A DNA stretch of 64,000 nucleotides from assembly GCF_025629245.1 (NCBI RefSeq), contig NZ_JANZXN010000009.1:60677-124676 (forward strand), given 5' to 3'. The position numbers were made by a program, and so were the translations under genes. Below are positions 34,502-44,900 of the stretch, one piece after another (within the stretch, counting starts at the first letter, position 1; each line of letters opens with the position of its first letter). The notes beneath the pieces were generated by a model. The model made no database searches, was not told the origin of the DNA, and saw nothing but the letters and a program-made list of their open reading frames with translations. The stretch comes from Natronobiforma cellulositropha. Its GTDB lineage: Archaea; Halobacteriota; Halobacteria; Halobacteriales; Natrialbaceae.

Positions 34502-36298
34502 CTATGAGCTGCCGGTCCACTGGCCGATTCTGAAGATCACGAACTCCGCGGGTTTCACCGGGGAGATACCGATCTCGACGATCAGCCGGCCGTTGTCGAT
34601 GTCGTCCTGTGTCATCGTCGAGCGATCACACTTGACGTAGAACGCCTCGTCGGGCGTCGTTCCCATGAGCGCGCCGTCGCGCCAGGTCGTCGTCAGGAAC
34701 TTCTCGACCGTCTGGCTCACGCGAGCCCAGAGGTCCTGATCGTTCGGCTCGAAGACGACCCACTGGGTGCCGTTGTCGATCGACTGTTTGACGTAGAGGA
34801 ACAGTCGGCGGACGTTGATGTACTTCCAGCTCGGGTCGCTCGAGGTGGTCCGTGCGCCCCAGACGCGGATGCCACGGCCCTGGAACTTACGGATGCAGTT
34901 GACGCCCTTCGGGTTGAGGATGTCCTGTTCGGCTTTCGTGATGTTGACCTGCAGGCCCTGTGCGCCGCGGATGACCTCGTTCGCCGGGGCCTTGTGGACG
35001 CCGGTCTGGGTGTCGCTGCGCGCGTAGATGCCGGCGATGTGGCCGCCTGGCGGGACGAGTTCCTTGACGCCCGTACCGGGATCGATCACTTCGATCCACG
35101 GGTAGTAGTACGCCGCGTACGTCGAGTCGACCGGCGTCTCCATGTCGGAGATGGCACCGGGATTCTGTGGCGCCTGGAGTACGGCGAAGCGCTCGCCCAT
35201 GTTCTCACAGTGGGTGACGAGCGCGTCGGTGAGTCCGGGCACGTCGTTCTCGTCGGGCGCACAGACGATCGAGATGTTGTCGATCTGCTCGAACGCCGAG
35301 AGACCGGTTCGTGCGCCCGGCGTGTCGTCGCCGACGTAGTCGCCGACGGTGACCTCGTCGCCGCTGCCGTCGGTGCGCGCGTCGTCGCTGTCGCGCAGCT
35401 CCTTGAGCTCCTTTTTCAGGTCCGCCTTCTTCTGGTTCGTGTCGACGCCGAGCGGCTTGGCGACGTCCTTCAGGTCGGACTTGGTCATGTCGTCGAGCTT
35501 GTCGTCGTCGGGAACCGGCGAGTCGTCGGATTTCGACCCCGACTTCGACTTCGATCCCGACTTCGACTTCGACCCGCTCGAGGAACTCGAACTCGAGGAC
35601 GAACTCGAGCCTGCGTCCGCAGCCGTGGCACCGCCGTCGGTGCTCACGGAGCCGCCGTTGTCGAGGTCGAGCCAGACGGTCTGGTTCTCGGGTCGTCCCT
35701 CACCGAGTCGCTCGACTTCGATGAGCGTCGAGGATCCCTCGAGGACCTTCTCGTAGTACTGGGTCGAGCCCTGGTCTCCGCTGACCTCGTCGAAGCGTTC
35801 CTGCGCGTCGGGCGACGGGTCGGGTTCGTCCGAACCCGGGTCGCTGACTTCGCTCTTGTCGGTCGACCAGTACCGGACGACGATGTTGAAGATGCTGTTC
35901 TCGTCGCTGGACATCGGTGCGTCCCTGACCGTCACGGAGATCGAGTTGCCCCAGTCTCCGGGTCCGACGGCGCGGACGCCCAGCACGTCGTTGCCGTCAC
36001 CGTCGGTGAGCGTCGCCTTCGCGGCGTTCTGGGGGTCGTCGTCCGTAATTCTGGCGACGAAACACCGCGTTCCACCGTTGCTGAAGAAGCCGTTGACGGC
36101 GTGCGCGAGGAACGAGTCGTCGATAAATCCACCGTAGTTGCGCTTGAAATCACCGAAGCTGGTGACGAGCTGGGGCTTGAGCGGACCGCGCTCAGTCTGC
36201 CCGAGGAAGCCTGCAGTGCTCGTACTCACACCTTCGACGGATTTCTCCGCGCTCTCGGTTTCTTCGACGTACACGCCAGGGGCGAGGTACTCAGCCAT
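34502..36298 (-). CDS. Contractile tail sheath protein with SAP-like insertion
   Basis: A 598-residue sheath. It starts at ATG 36298, MAEYLAPGVYVEE, the usual sheath opening, not at the GTG four codons upstream. The conserved C-terminal sheath core has YYPWIEVIDP, PPGGHIAGIYARSD, GRGIRVWGARTTSSD, WKYINVRRLFLYVKQSI and YVKCDRSTMT. Between the two core parts, residues about 231-303 hold an 11-Ser run, (GSKSK) repeats and a 39-residue segment (DDMTKSDLKDVAKPLGVDTN, QKKADLKKELKEL) with the helix-turn-helix pattern of SAP or Rho-N domains. This insertion is expected on the outer surface. The gene heads the first CIS transcription unit. Confidence 0.93.
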   Translation of the reverse strand: MAEYLAPGVYVEETESAEKSVEGVSTSTAGFLGQTERGPLKPQLVTSFGDFKRNYGGFIDDSFLAHAVNGFFSNGGTRCFVARITDDDPQNAAKATLTDGDGNDVLGVRAVGPGDWGNSISVTVRDAPMSSDENSIFNIVVRYWSTDKSEVSDPGSDEPDPSPDAQERFDEVSGDQGSTQYYEKVLEGSSTLIEVERLGEGRPENQTVWLDLDNGGSVSTDGGATAADAGSSSSSSSSSSSGSKSKSGSKSKSGSKSDDSPVPDDDKLDDMTKSDLKDVAKPLGVDTNQKKADLKKELKELRDSDDARTDGSGDEVTVGDYVGDDTPGARTGLSAFEQIDNISIVCAPDENDVPGLTDALVTHCENMGERFAVLQAPQNPGAISDMETPVDSTYAAYYYPWIEVIDPGTGVKELVPPGGHIAGIYARSDTQTGVHKAPANEVIRGAQGLQVNITKAEQDILNPKGVNCIRKFQGRGIRVWGARTTSSDPSWKYINVRRLFLYVKQSIDNGTQWVVFEPNDQDLWARVSQTVEKFLTTTWRDGALMGTTPDEAFYVKCDRSTMTQDDIDNGRLIVEIGISPVKPAEFVIFRIGQWTGSS

Positions 36299-36351
36299 TT
36301 TGGACCACACTCTGATCTGTCATACTAAGTCACTTTCTGTTGCGGACCAAT

Positions 36352-36360
36352 GATATATAA
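36352..36360 (-). promoter_or_regulatory. TATA box of the sheath operon
   Basis: TTATATATC on the minus strand lies about 55 bases before the sheath ATG, so the sheath mRNA likely has a 25-30 base leader. It is the strongest TATA element in the CIS locus, consistent with high demand for sheath and tube. Confidence 0.6.
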
Positions 36361-36403
36361 TTCCATCGACGCCGATCCGAAAAGTCGCCACCACCGGTCG
36401 CTC

Positions 36404-36492
36404 ACCATGACACATGTGGACATGGTAATTGCCGAACGGTGTCGTAACCGTCCCCACGAACGGTACAATCTTAACCATTGGGTGACCATGTC
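36404..36492. promoter_or_regulatory. Repeated ACCATG/CATGGT palindromes between divergent CIS units
   Basis: Four arms recur: ACCATG at 36404-36409, GACATGGT at 36419-36426, ACCATGTC at 36485-36492, and a core palindrome CACATGTG at 36411-36418. GACATGGT and ACCATGTC are exact 8-base reverse complements 58 bases apart. The region separates the sheath promoter from the DUF4255 gene, a good place for a shared operator. No regulator gene is evident in the locus. Confidence 0.4.
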
Positions 36493-36599
36493 GGATCGAT
36501 GTCGACTGTAACCGACCACCACGTCGGGGGTGCTCTCGAACTCGAGACCACCGACGGGCACTCGCTGGGTGACCGCTCACCCGCATGCGGAGGGCGGTG

Positions 36600-37214
36600 A
36601 TGGCAGGCTACTCTGCAATCGCCGACGCGAGCGAGACGCTGCTGGACGTCCTCAGAGACCGCATCGCCGCTCGAGACGACGCGGTCGGAATCGACCGCAA
36701 CGAGATCGTCCTCGCCTCGCCCGACGACGTCGACGCCGAATCCGACGTCAGACTCTCGCTGTACCTCTACAAGATCGGAAAGAGCACGCACGCGAGCAGC
36801 GTCAGCCGTCGGCGGACCGGCGACGGCACCATGGAGAACCCGTCGCTGTCACTCGACCTCCACTACATGCTGACGGCGTACCCCTCGAAGGGGCGTGCCG
36901 ACGACACGGCCACGGTCCAGGACCAGCACAGCGTGATCGGTCTCGCGATGCAGGTGCTCCACGACACGTCGATCATCGAGAGCGACGACCTCAAGGGTTC
37001 GCTCCGCGGGGAGGACCCGCTTCACCTCTCGATGAACCCGGACGGCGGCGAGGAACTCGAGACGCTGTGGAACACGTTCACCGAGGCGTCGTTCCAGCCC
37101 TCCGTCCTCTACGAGGTGAGTCCCGTGGCGATCGACTCGACCATCGAAGAGCCGTTCACGGAGGTCACAGAGCGCGACATCGACGTCGACCGGCTTCCCG
37201 ACGACCCGGCCTGA
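36600..37214 (+). CDS. CIS tail terminator, DUF4255/Pvc16-N protein (Afp16-type)
   Basis: A 204-residue protein: YSAIADASETLLDVLRDRIA, the family start; then VRLSLYLYKIGKSTHASSV, LSLDLHYMLTAYPS, then VIGLAMQVLHDTSII and ETLWNTFTEASFQPSVLYEV. Afp16/Pvc16 hexamers cap the tube and sheath at the distal end and set particle length. ATG 36600 (MAGYSAIAD) is preferred over 36585. It is divergent from the sheath gene and separated from the other structural genes, but the family is specific to CIS, so it belongs to the system. Confidence 0.9.
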   Translation: MAGYSAIADASETLLDVLRDRIAARDDAVGIDRNEIVLASPDDVDAESDVRLSLYLYKIGKSTHASSVSRRRTGDGTMENPSLSLDLHYMLTAYPSKGRADDTATVQDQHSVIGLAMQVLHDTSIIESDDLKGSLRGEDPLHLSMNPDGGEELETLWNTFTEASFQPSVLYEVSPVAIDSTIEEPFTEVTERDIDVDRLPDDPA

Positions 37215-37332
37215 CTCCGTCTGCGCCCGCTCGAGCGCTGGCGTGGTACGGTGACCCATCCCTTCACGCCCGACCATAATTATTAAGCCCTGTTCTTGGC
37301 AATCCATATCAAGGAGATCACAGATTACAATC

Positions 37333-37443
37333 ATGCTTTTCAATGGTGGCCACGGAAGCGGGTGGGACCGGTCGAGTAGCACCCGGCACGACGGGACGAA
37401 CGAGCACACAGAAACGGCTAGCCCGCCGACGCACCGACTATGA
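37333..37443 (+). CDS. Possible 36-residue leader ORF overlapping next gene
   Basis: ATG 37333 opens a 36-codon frame (MLFNGGHGSGWDRSSSTRHD...) whose TGA overlaps the ATG of the membrane protein as ATGA, the arrangement used for translational coupling. A TATA-like AATTATTAA lies at 37279-37287. There are no family features and codon bias is weak, so this may be chance. Confidence 0.25.
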   Translation: MLFNGGHGSGWDRSSSTRHDGTNEHTETASPPTHRL

Positions 37444-38432
37444 GCCTGGTATCTACCATCGTCGGATTCTTCGCCACGATACTGGGACTCATCCTCGCGC
37501 TCTTCGCCGCGTTCGGCAGGGGGATCAGACGCCTGGTCGCGAAGATCGATGCGTTCGTTCCCTTCGGTCAGCTCTCGGGAAAGATCCTCGCCGTCGTCGT
37601 CGGACTCTTAGTCAGCGGGTTCATCGGCGGCATCATCACGCTGATCGGCATCGGCGTCGACAGTGAGACCGTCGTCGAAGTCGGCGGCTACACGACGGTC
37701 ATCGCCGGGAGCGCAGCGCTCATCGCGGGCGCGCTGTTCTTGCTCACGTGGCCGCTCGACCAGCGGGGACTGATCGAGGCAGCCATCGTCAAGACCGGTA
37801 TCCGCCAGCGAAGCCGGACCTCGACGGGGGTCATCGTCGCTCTCCTCGGTCTCGTCCTCGCACTGGGTATCGCGTACCTGCTCGGCTACCTGGTCGCGGC
37901 GATCACCGGCGCGTCGACCGCGCTGATGGATCTGAACCGTCGCCTCGTCGGGACGACGTTCGTCGTCGTCTGGGTCGCGTCCTCACTCGCCCTGTTCTTC
38001 GCGTTCCAGAAGAAGAACCGGTCGTACATCCGGACCGACCTCTCGATCCTCGAGATTCACACCCACGAACCCGAACTCGAGGGTGCGACCGACGGCGGCG
38101 ACCCCGACGACGACGGTGGCGTCCGCGAACTCGTCGTCCGAAACGACAGCGACGACCTCGTCGACCTCTGGAAGGCGCGTATCGAGGACACCGACCAGGA
38201 GTTCTACCGACTCGAGATCGACATGCAGCTGCGACCGGGCGAGATCGGCACCCTCGAACTCCCGCCGGGATTCTCCCTCGAGACGGCGACCTACGAGCTT
38301 CCGCTCGGACTCGACCTCTTCTACGACGACACCAGGTCCGTCTCGATCTACGCCCGTTCGGGAGACACCTTCGTCCTCGAGTGGGACGGCTCGAGCGACG
38401 TCGGCGAGACCGCCTCGGCGCGCTCTAACTGA
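37440..38432 (+). CDS. Membrane protein of unknown function beside the CIS
   Basis: A 330-residue protein with about five hydrophobic segments: STIVGFFATILGLILALFAAFG (5-26), LAVVVGLLVSGFIGGIITLI (50-69), VIAGSAALIAGALFLLTW (86-103), VIVALLGLVLALGIAYLLGYLV (130-151) and VVVWVASSLALFFAF (174-188). The soluble C-terminal half is beta-rich and acidic (LRPGEIGTLELPPGFSLETA). It is downstream of the tail-terminator gene on the same strand. It could be unrelated, or could tie the CIS to the membrane; nothing in the sequence decides. Confidence 0.7.
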   Translation: MSLVSTIVGFFATILGLILALFAAFGRGIRRLVAKIDAFVPFGQLSGKILAVVVGLLVSGFIGGIITLIGIGVDSETVVEVGGYTTVIAGSAALIAGALFLLTWPLDQRGLIEAAIVKTGIRQRSRTSTGVIVALLGLVLALGIAYLLGYLVAAITGASTALMDLNRRLVGTTFVVVWVASSLALFFAFQKKNRSYIRTDLSILEIHTHEPELEGATDGGDPDDDGGVRELVVRNDSDDLVDLWKARIEDTDQEFYRLEIDMQLRPGEIGTLELPPGFSLETATYELPLGLDLFYDDTRSVSIYARSGDTFVLEWDGSSDVGETASARSN

Positions 38433-38994
38433 GCGTCCGCGCCGACACCGGTTGCTGCCACCGTCCAGCAGTCAGTCCCTTCTCCGTTGCTGCCACACAC
38501 GCCCGACCTCTGGCTGGCTGTGATACACACGGAAGCCGACGACGAGAGATGCTGTGTTCACTCACAATTTCCGTCACTTCGCCACACCGTTCCGCTTCGT
38601 CTCCTGTCTCACCCCTCGAGTGAACCCGCACTCGCCCGCGTTCGTGGCCGGCCCGATGCGCTCGTCGGTTGCCGAGCAGTCGGCGACTCCCGGCCCGGAT
38701 CGCTGTCGCGTCCCGTAGCGAGTAGGCCACCCGTAGCTAGCTCTCCGGTCGGTGACCGCGACCGAGACGACACGCCGTCGCCCACGGAGACGGACGCCGC
38801 ACCCACCGGGGCGTGCAGGCCTGGGCCCACCGGCAGCGTTCTCGTTGCTATCAGACGACGATGAATGTCTCGAAATAGAATAGTTCTGCCGTTTCCACCA
38901 CTCGCTCGTCCGCCGAATCCGGTGGCCAGCCGAACCCGCCGGCGAACACTCGAGAACAGCCCACTACGCCCGTCGCCGCCACGGCCCGACGGCG
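38433..38994. other. 562-base region without a gene
   Basis: The region lies between convergent genes. Frames here are short or Arg/Pro-rich shadows. No clear promoter, RNA gene or repeat is seen. GC is near the window average, so it may be decayed coding sequence, but no family remnant is recognisable. Confidence 0.5.
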
Positions 38995-41900
38995 TCAGGG
39001 ACTCGGATCGGTTACGACGACGGTCACGTCGTCGTCCGCTAGCTCGGCGGCGAACGCCGCCGGGTCGGCTTCGATCGCTTCGAACGTGTCGTAGTGGATC
39101 GGTATCACGAGTTCGGGCTCGAGGCTGCGTGCGAACGCGGCGGCCCCGTGGCGGTCCATCGTGTACTGGCCGCCGATCGGCGGTAAGAACACGTCGGCCG
39201 AGAGCGACCCGTGGTGGGGCAGGAAGTCGGTGTCGGCGGGGAAGGCGATGGTCGTCTCGCCGACCGTCAGCACGAAGCCGATGCCGTCGCGCTCCCCGTG
39301 GAACGGCCGGCCGTGGTCGTCGACGTGGTTGCCGTTCGGGTCGTTGTACGCCGGGATTGCCCGGACGTAGACGCCGCCGACGACGGTGACGCCGTCGTAG
39401 GGGAGCGAGACGACCTCTCTGTCCATCGAGAGCGCGCTCGTGTCGACGCCCTCGTAGATGCCGACCATCGTCTCGGGTCCGGAGACCGCCTCGACCGCCG
39501 CCGGATCGTAGTGGTCGCGGTCGTCGTGCGAGACGAGAACGACGTCGGCGGTGACGGGGTTCTCGTCGAGTGCCGTCCCCCACGGATCGAGGTAGATCAC
39601 GGTGCCGTCTGCGGCCTCGATACGGACGCTCGCGTGTCCGAGCCACTCGAGCCTGACGTCGTCGTGGACGATCACGTGTTCGTCGAGCGCGAGCGTCAGC
39701 GCCCGGTCGTCGTCGAGGTCGACCGCGTCTCCGGCTACCGTCTTTCCGTGTGTACTCGAGATGGCGTACGTTCCCGCTTCGAGGTTCTCGAACGTCACCG
39801 TCCCGTCCTCGTCGGTCTCGCCGTGGTAGCCCGGATCCGACTCGTCCGCGATGCCGACGGCGTCGAGCGTCGCTGGCTCGTCCTCGCCGCGTTCTTCGGC
39901 TGCCATCCTGGCGTCCCACCGGGCGCGTCTGACCGCTTCAATCTCGTCGGCGACCGCCTGCGCCGCCAGGCTCGCGTGGCCGACGAGCGTCGCCGACACC
40001 GCCGTCGTGTCGAGCGCCGGCTCGCGGCCGAAGTCCTCGGTGCCGTGGCGCAGCGCCCACTGCGTCCGTGCGCCCGTCCGGCTGCGCGCTCGGCCGTCCT
40101 CGAGTCGCTCGAGGTGGACGCTCGCCCCACCGAGGCGCTCGCCGTCCTGGTTCTCGACGGTGACCGCGAGCGTTCGCCCGGGCACGTCCTCGACGACTTC
40201 GAACTCGTCGCCCGGATCGAGCCCGGAGACGAACCGCCCGAGGGCGACCATCGAGACGAGGAAGACGGCGAACAGGTACCAGAACTCCGTCGGGAGGCTG
40301 TCGTCGATCACGGTCACCGTTCCGGCGAGCGCTTCGTTGACCGCCAGGTCGACCGATCCCTCGTCCTCGAGCGTCGTCTCGAACGTCACCGTCTCTTCGG
40401 TCCCCGGCGAGAGGACGACCGATTCGGTCTCGACGGCGGTCCCACCGAGGCGCAACTCGCCGGTGAAGTTCCCCTCGAGCGACCCGACGTTCGTGACGAG
40501 CGCCGACACCGTGATCGTATCTCCGAGGTGGTATTCCCCGTCGGGGAACTCGACCTCTCCGATCTCGAAGATGGGGGCGTTCGCGCCGATGGCGAACGCC
40601 GAGAGACCGGGCGACTCGGATTCGAACCAGTAGCTCCGTGCGTCCTCGCCGACGAACTCGGTCTGGAGCTCGGTCCAGCCCTCGTCTTCGAGCCGGTACA
40701 GCGAGACGTGCTCGGGACCGGTTCCGGCTTCCTCGAGCACCTCCCGCTCGACGGCGTACTCGACGGTCGCTCCCTCGGCGAGCGCCGGATCGAACGCGTA
40801 CTCGAGGACGAGATAGCCGAGGTCGAGCGAGCGGGTCTCCGCCTGGAAGCTCTCGACCCACCGGTTCGTCTCCTCGTCGCCGCCCGCCTCGAGCAGCGCG
40901 TCTGCGCTCTCGTAGCCGCTGACGCCGATATCGAGCGCCTCGACGTCTTCGTTGAGGGTGATGCTCAGCGCGCGGACGCTCGAGCGCTCGAGTTCGCTGA
41001 GCACCGCCAGCGGGTGCTGCTCGCTCGGGTCGATCCGGACTGCCTCACCGGCGCTGGCGTTGCGGACCGATATCGCGGATCGGTCGGGAGTCTCGAGACC
41101 GATGTCGACGCTGGATTCGTCGACGTCGGGTGGTGTCGGTGCTGTCTCCTCCGGCGTTTCGGGTTCCGGCTCTAGCGGTGGCATCGGCATGACTGGCGCG
41201 CCACCGCCTCCCGACTCGATCGAGACAATTCCAACCTGGCCACTCGCTCCGTTGTGGTCGCCTTCGTTGATCGCCCGCTCGAGCGTCACAGTGTACTCGC
41301 CGCTACTGCCACCGACGTACGTCGCCGTGTAGGTTCGAGTGTCCCACTCCCACTCGTCGACCGTCGCGGTGAAGTTCGCTTCGGTGAGCGTTGCGTTCTC
41401 GGCACCGCTGACGATCGCTTCGATCTCGGTGAGGGATTCGTCCGAGCGGAACGAGATGGTGACGTTCTGTGCATCGGGGTTAGCCACCTCGTAGGCGGTG
41501 ATGACGGGTAACTCCGGGTCGACGACTACGGTCTCCGTGTGCTGGCTCGGGATGGCACCGTCTGCGTCGTCTCCATCTATCGCCTGAACGAGTGTGAACA
41601 CGTACGCTCTCTCGCCGTCTGCGTCGTCGTTCTCTGTGTCGTATACGACGCTGTACTCGTACCGGCCACCGATTTCGGTCTCGCTGAACGACGCATCGTC
41701 CTCGTCGACACTGCCGATCGTCTCGCCGTCGCGTTGGACTGCAACTTCGATTTCCTCGAGCCGCCACTCCGACGTGAACGAGATCGCGACGTACGGATCG
41801 GCGATGTTCTCGGCGACGAAGTCACTGATCTCCGGCGGTTCGGTTCCGAGATCGATCTCTCGTGACTGATCGAACGCGCCGTCGTTTCCATCCGCGTCTT

Positions 41901-44900
41901 CGGCGTGTCTGAGTGTGACGTTGTACTCCGCTTCGTGACCGTCGATTGCCTTCGTGTACAGGTACGTACCGTCTCCGTTGTCTCGCTCGTGGAAGTCCGT
42001 GAGCGTCCGCTCGTCGCTCCCGTCGTCCGCTTCGATGTCGACGACGATTTGCTCGAGCGGTCTGTCCGACTGGAACGAGATGTTGATCTGCTGTAAGACC
42101 GGATTCGTCACCTCGAACGACGAAATCGCTGGCAGGGAATCGTCCAGTATGACCGTCGAACTGTTCGATTCTGCCCCATCTTCGGACTCTGGACCGGCGA
42201 CCGCTTCCTCCAGAGTGACGTTGTACCGCCCCTCCTCGTCGCCGTCGAACGTCGTCGTGTAGACGTAGTTGTCACCGAGTCTGGTCTCTGAGAACTCGGT
42301 CAGGTTCTGCGTTGGCTCGTCCGAGGGCACCGTTCCATTGAGATAGTGCGTTCGTGTGACCGACGCAGTAATATTCTCGAGTGGGAGGCTCGACTGGAAC
42401 GAGACGGCGACCGTCCGGTTGATCGTGTTCTCGGCGGTGAACTCCGTTATTTCCGGCTTGGTGTTGATTTCGAGAAACTTTTGACCGGTTACGTTCCCGA
42501 CGGCTGCCTCGATGAGCACTTCCCCAGATAGCACTCCATCGACACGCCCACCGCCGTACTCGTCGATCGTCACGTTCTCGGGAGGGCTCGCACTGTATCT
42601 CGCCGTCTCCGTTGCTGTGGTAGATATCCCATCTCTGAGTGTCACCTCGACGGTGGCGTTGGTTGACGACCCGGGGAGGATCACCTGGTCTTCGAACTCG
42701 ACGGTGACGTCTTCGACTTCGTCGGCGAGTCTGGGCTCCTCATCGTCGAAAGCTGCCCAGGTCCCCTCGAAATCGAGTCCCAGGCCGAGGGCGCTCGAAC
42801 CGGTCACCTCGTCCGTCGTCGTCGCGTTGCTGTCGGACGAGATATCGGTTGCAATCTCTTCGTTCCAGTAGGAATTTCGGAGGGTTTTCGGGTCGCCCCC
42901 GACCAGCCCACCGGCCTGGCTGCCCGAGACCGATGCCGAAACGTACGACTGTTCGATCGTTCCGTCGTTTACGCCAGCGATTCCGCCAGCCGTCCGTCCA
43001 TTAGTGTTTTCGTTGGATGGGCCGACGCTGCCACTGACTCCGACGGCGTAGATGGTCCCGTGGTTCTTGCCGGCGATCCCGCCGACTGTGTCCGGCCCGT
43101 CGATACTCGCATCGGCCAGCCTGACGTTCTCTACCGTTCCGCCACTGCCGATCACGCCGAACAGGCCGACGTACTCGTCGTCACGGTCGATCACCAGGCC
43201 GTCGATCACGGACCCGTTCCCGTCGAACGTCCCGGTGAACGCTCGGCCCTCGTTTCCGATCGGCTCGAACCCGCTGCCGTCCCAGTCTGCAGTCGCCGAG
43301 GCGTCGATGTCGTTCTGCAGTTCGTAGTGTTTATCCGGGGCCAGCAGCACTTCCTGGAGGTCTCGCGCGCTCGTAATCCGGTACGGGTCGTCCGCCTCGC
43401 CCGTCCCCTCGAGTGCGCTCTGGTGTGAGAGCGCGGGATAGCCATCGGTCGGAATCCACGACTCGTAGAACGAGAGGTTCATCGACTCGACGACCGCGCT
43501 GCCGGTCATCTCGTCGGTACTCAGCGGTGTTTCGCCATCATCCGACTCGTCGAAACCGGAGACATCCTTGTCCCAGTAAGCGGTTGTAATGTCTTCGAAG
43601 TTATCGCCAGCGATCCCGCCGATATTGTTGCCTCCTTCGGCGGTGACCGTCCCTGCAGCGTACACCTCCTCCACTGTACCGAGGTTCTCCCCAGCAACGC
43701 CGCCAACCCAGTTCGCCCCACTCACGTTCACTTGTGCATAGGACATCTCGAGTGTGCCACCTTCTTCTTGTTTTCCGATAATGCCACCAACGACGTTGTT
43801 ATTCCCACTCACGTCCCCAGAGGTCCCAACGAGACGTATGTCGCCGTGCGATTCGCCCGCAATCGCACCCACCTGACTACTACCGCTGACGTTCACGTTC
43901 TCGAGTACGAGGCTCTCGACAGAAGCGTGCTCACCGACCACGCCGAACAGACCCACGTTCTGTGTGGTATTTCGATCAATCGTCAAGTTCGAGATTACGT
44001 GTCCGTTCCCTTCGATTGCTCCCTCGAACGGAACGCTCTCGTTGCCAACCGGCTCGAACCCGTCGCCGTCGTTCCACAGTGCCGTTTCACTCGCGTCGAT
44101 GTCTTCGACGACGGTGTAGTGGGCACTCAGATTACTGGCGACTCCCTGGAGTTCGTAGACGTTGCTGATTTCGAAGGGCGCGTCGCTCGTTCCGTCTCCG
44201 TCGAATTCCGGTGCGAGGCTGAAGTCTACTTCTGTGGACCCATCGACCGCAACCGGCTTGTGGTCGACGAGCGTCGTTCCTTCGGTAGCAGTCCGTGTCG
44301 CCGTCAGGTTGTACTCGACACCGTCGATGAGCTGTAACGCATACTGGCCGCTTGAGTCGGTTTCTGTCGAAAGTGTGCCGACATCCGTCGAAACGCTCCC
44401 GTCCCTAGGTGTTGCCTCGACCTCGACTCCTGCTGGCGTCTCGCCTGCGAGTTCGTCGGTAACTACGCCGGTGACAGACTGTAATCCGTAAACTTCTACC
44501 TCGAACGTCTCGCTGTCGTCGTCGGTAGCGACCTCCACGTCGTACGTGCCACTCTCGAGTGCGTCATCGACTGTCCAAGTGAGCGTGATGTTCTCACGTT
44601 TCTCATCGGGTCCTAGATTAAGATTCTCGGCGGCAACGATTTGCAACCCGCCTTCGCCGTCAGGGAATTTTAGCTCGACATCCTTCTCGTCTCGGTCAGC
44701 GACGGTGTTGTTAACAGTTACCGTCACGCTGAACTCGTCTCCGACGCGAATGTTCTCGGCAAACGCAGTAACTTTCACCTCGAACTCGGCCGGATCCAGA
44801 ACCGTAATCTCGACACTGTCATCGAAGTATTCGAACTCATCAGCGGCAGTGACGGTGAGGCTTCCTGCCGTCGTCGAATTGATTCGCTTTGTCTCCTCGT

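Noticed and set aside
36320..36478. 52-codon minus-strand ORF (MVKIVPFVGTVTTPFG...)
   Set aside because: It lies over the sheath promoter and uses codons avoided by this genome (ATA, TTA, GTA, AGT), so it is more likely regulatory DNA.
11978..37214. Prophage or tailed virus
   Set aside because: Only tail-like genes are present together with CIS-specific AAA+ and DUF4255 genes; no capsid, portal, terminase or integrase.
38995..40225. Separate UlaG-like gene starting after the membrane helix
   Set aside because: The frame is continuous with the surface protein through the helix and the Cna-B-like domain, and no promoter or clear start precedes the hydrolase part.
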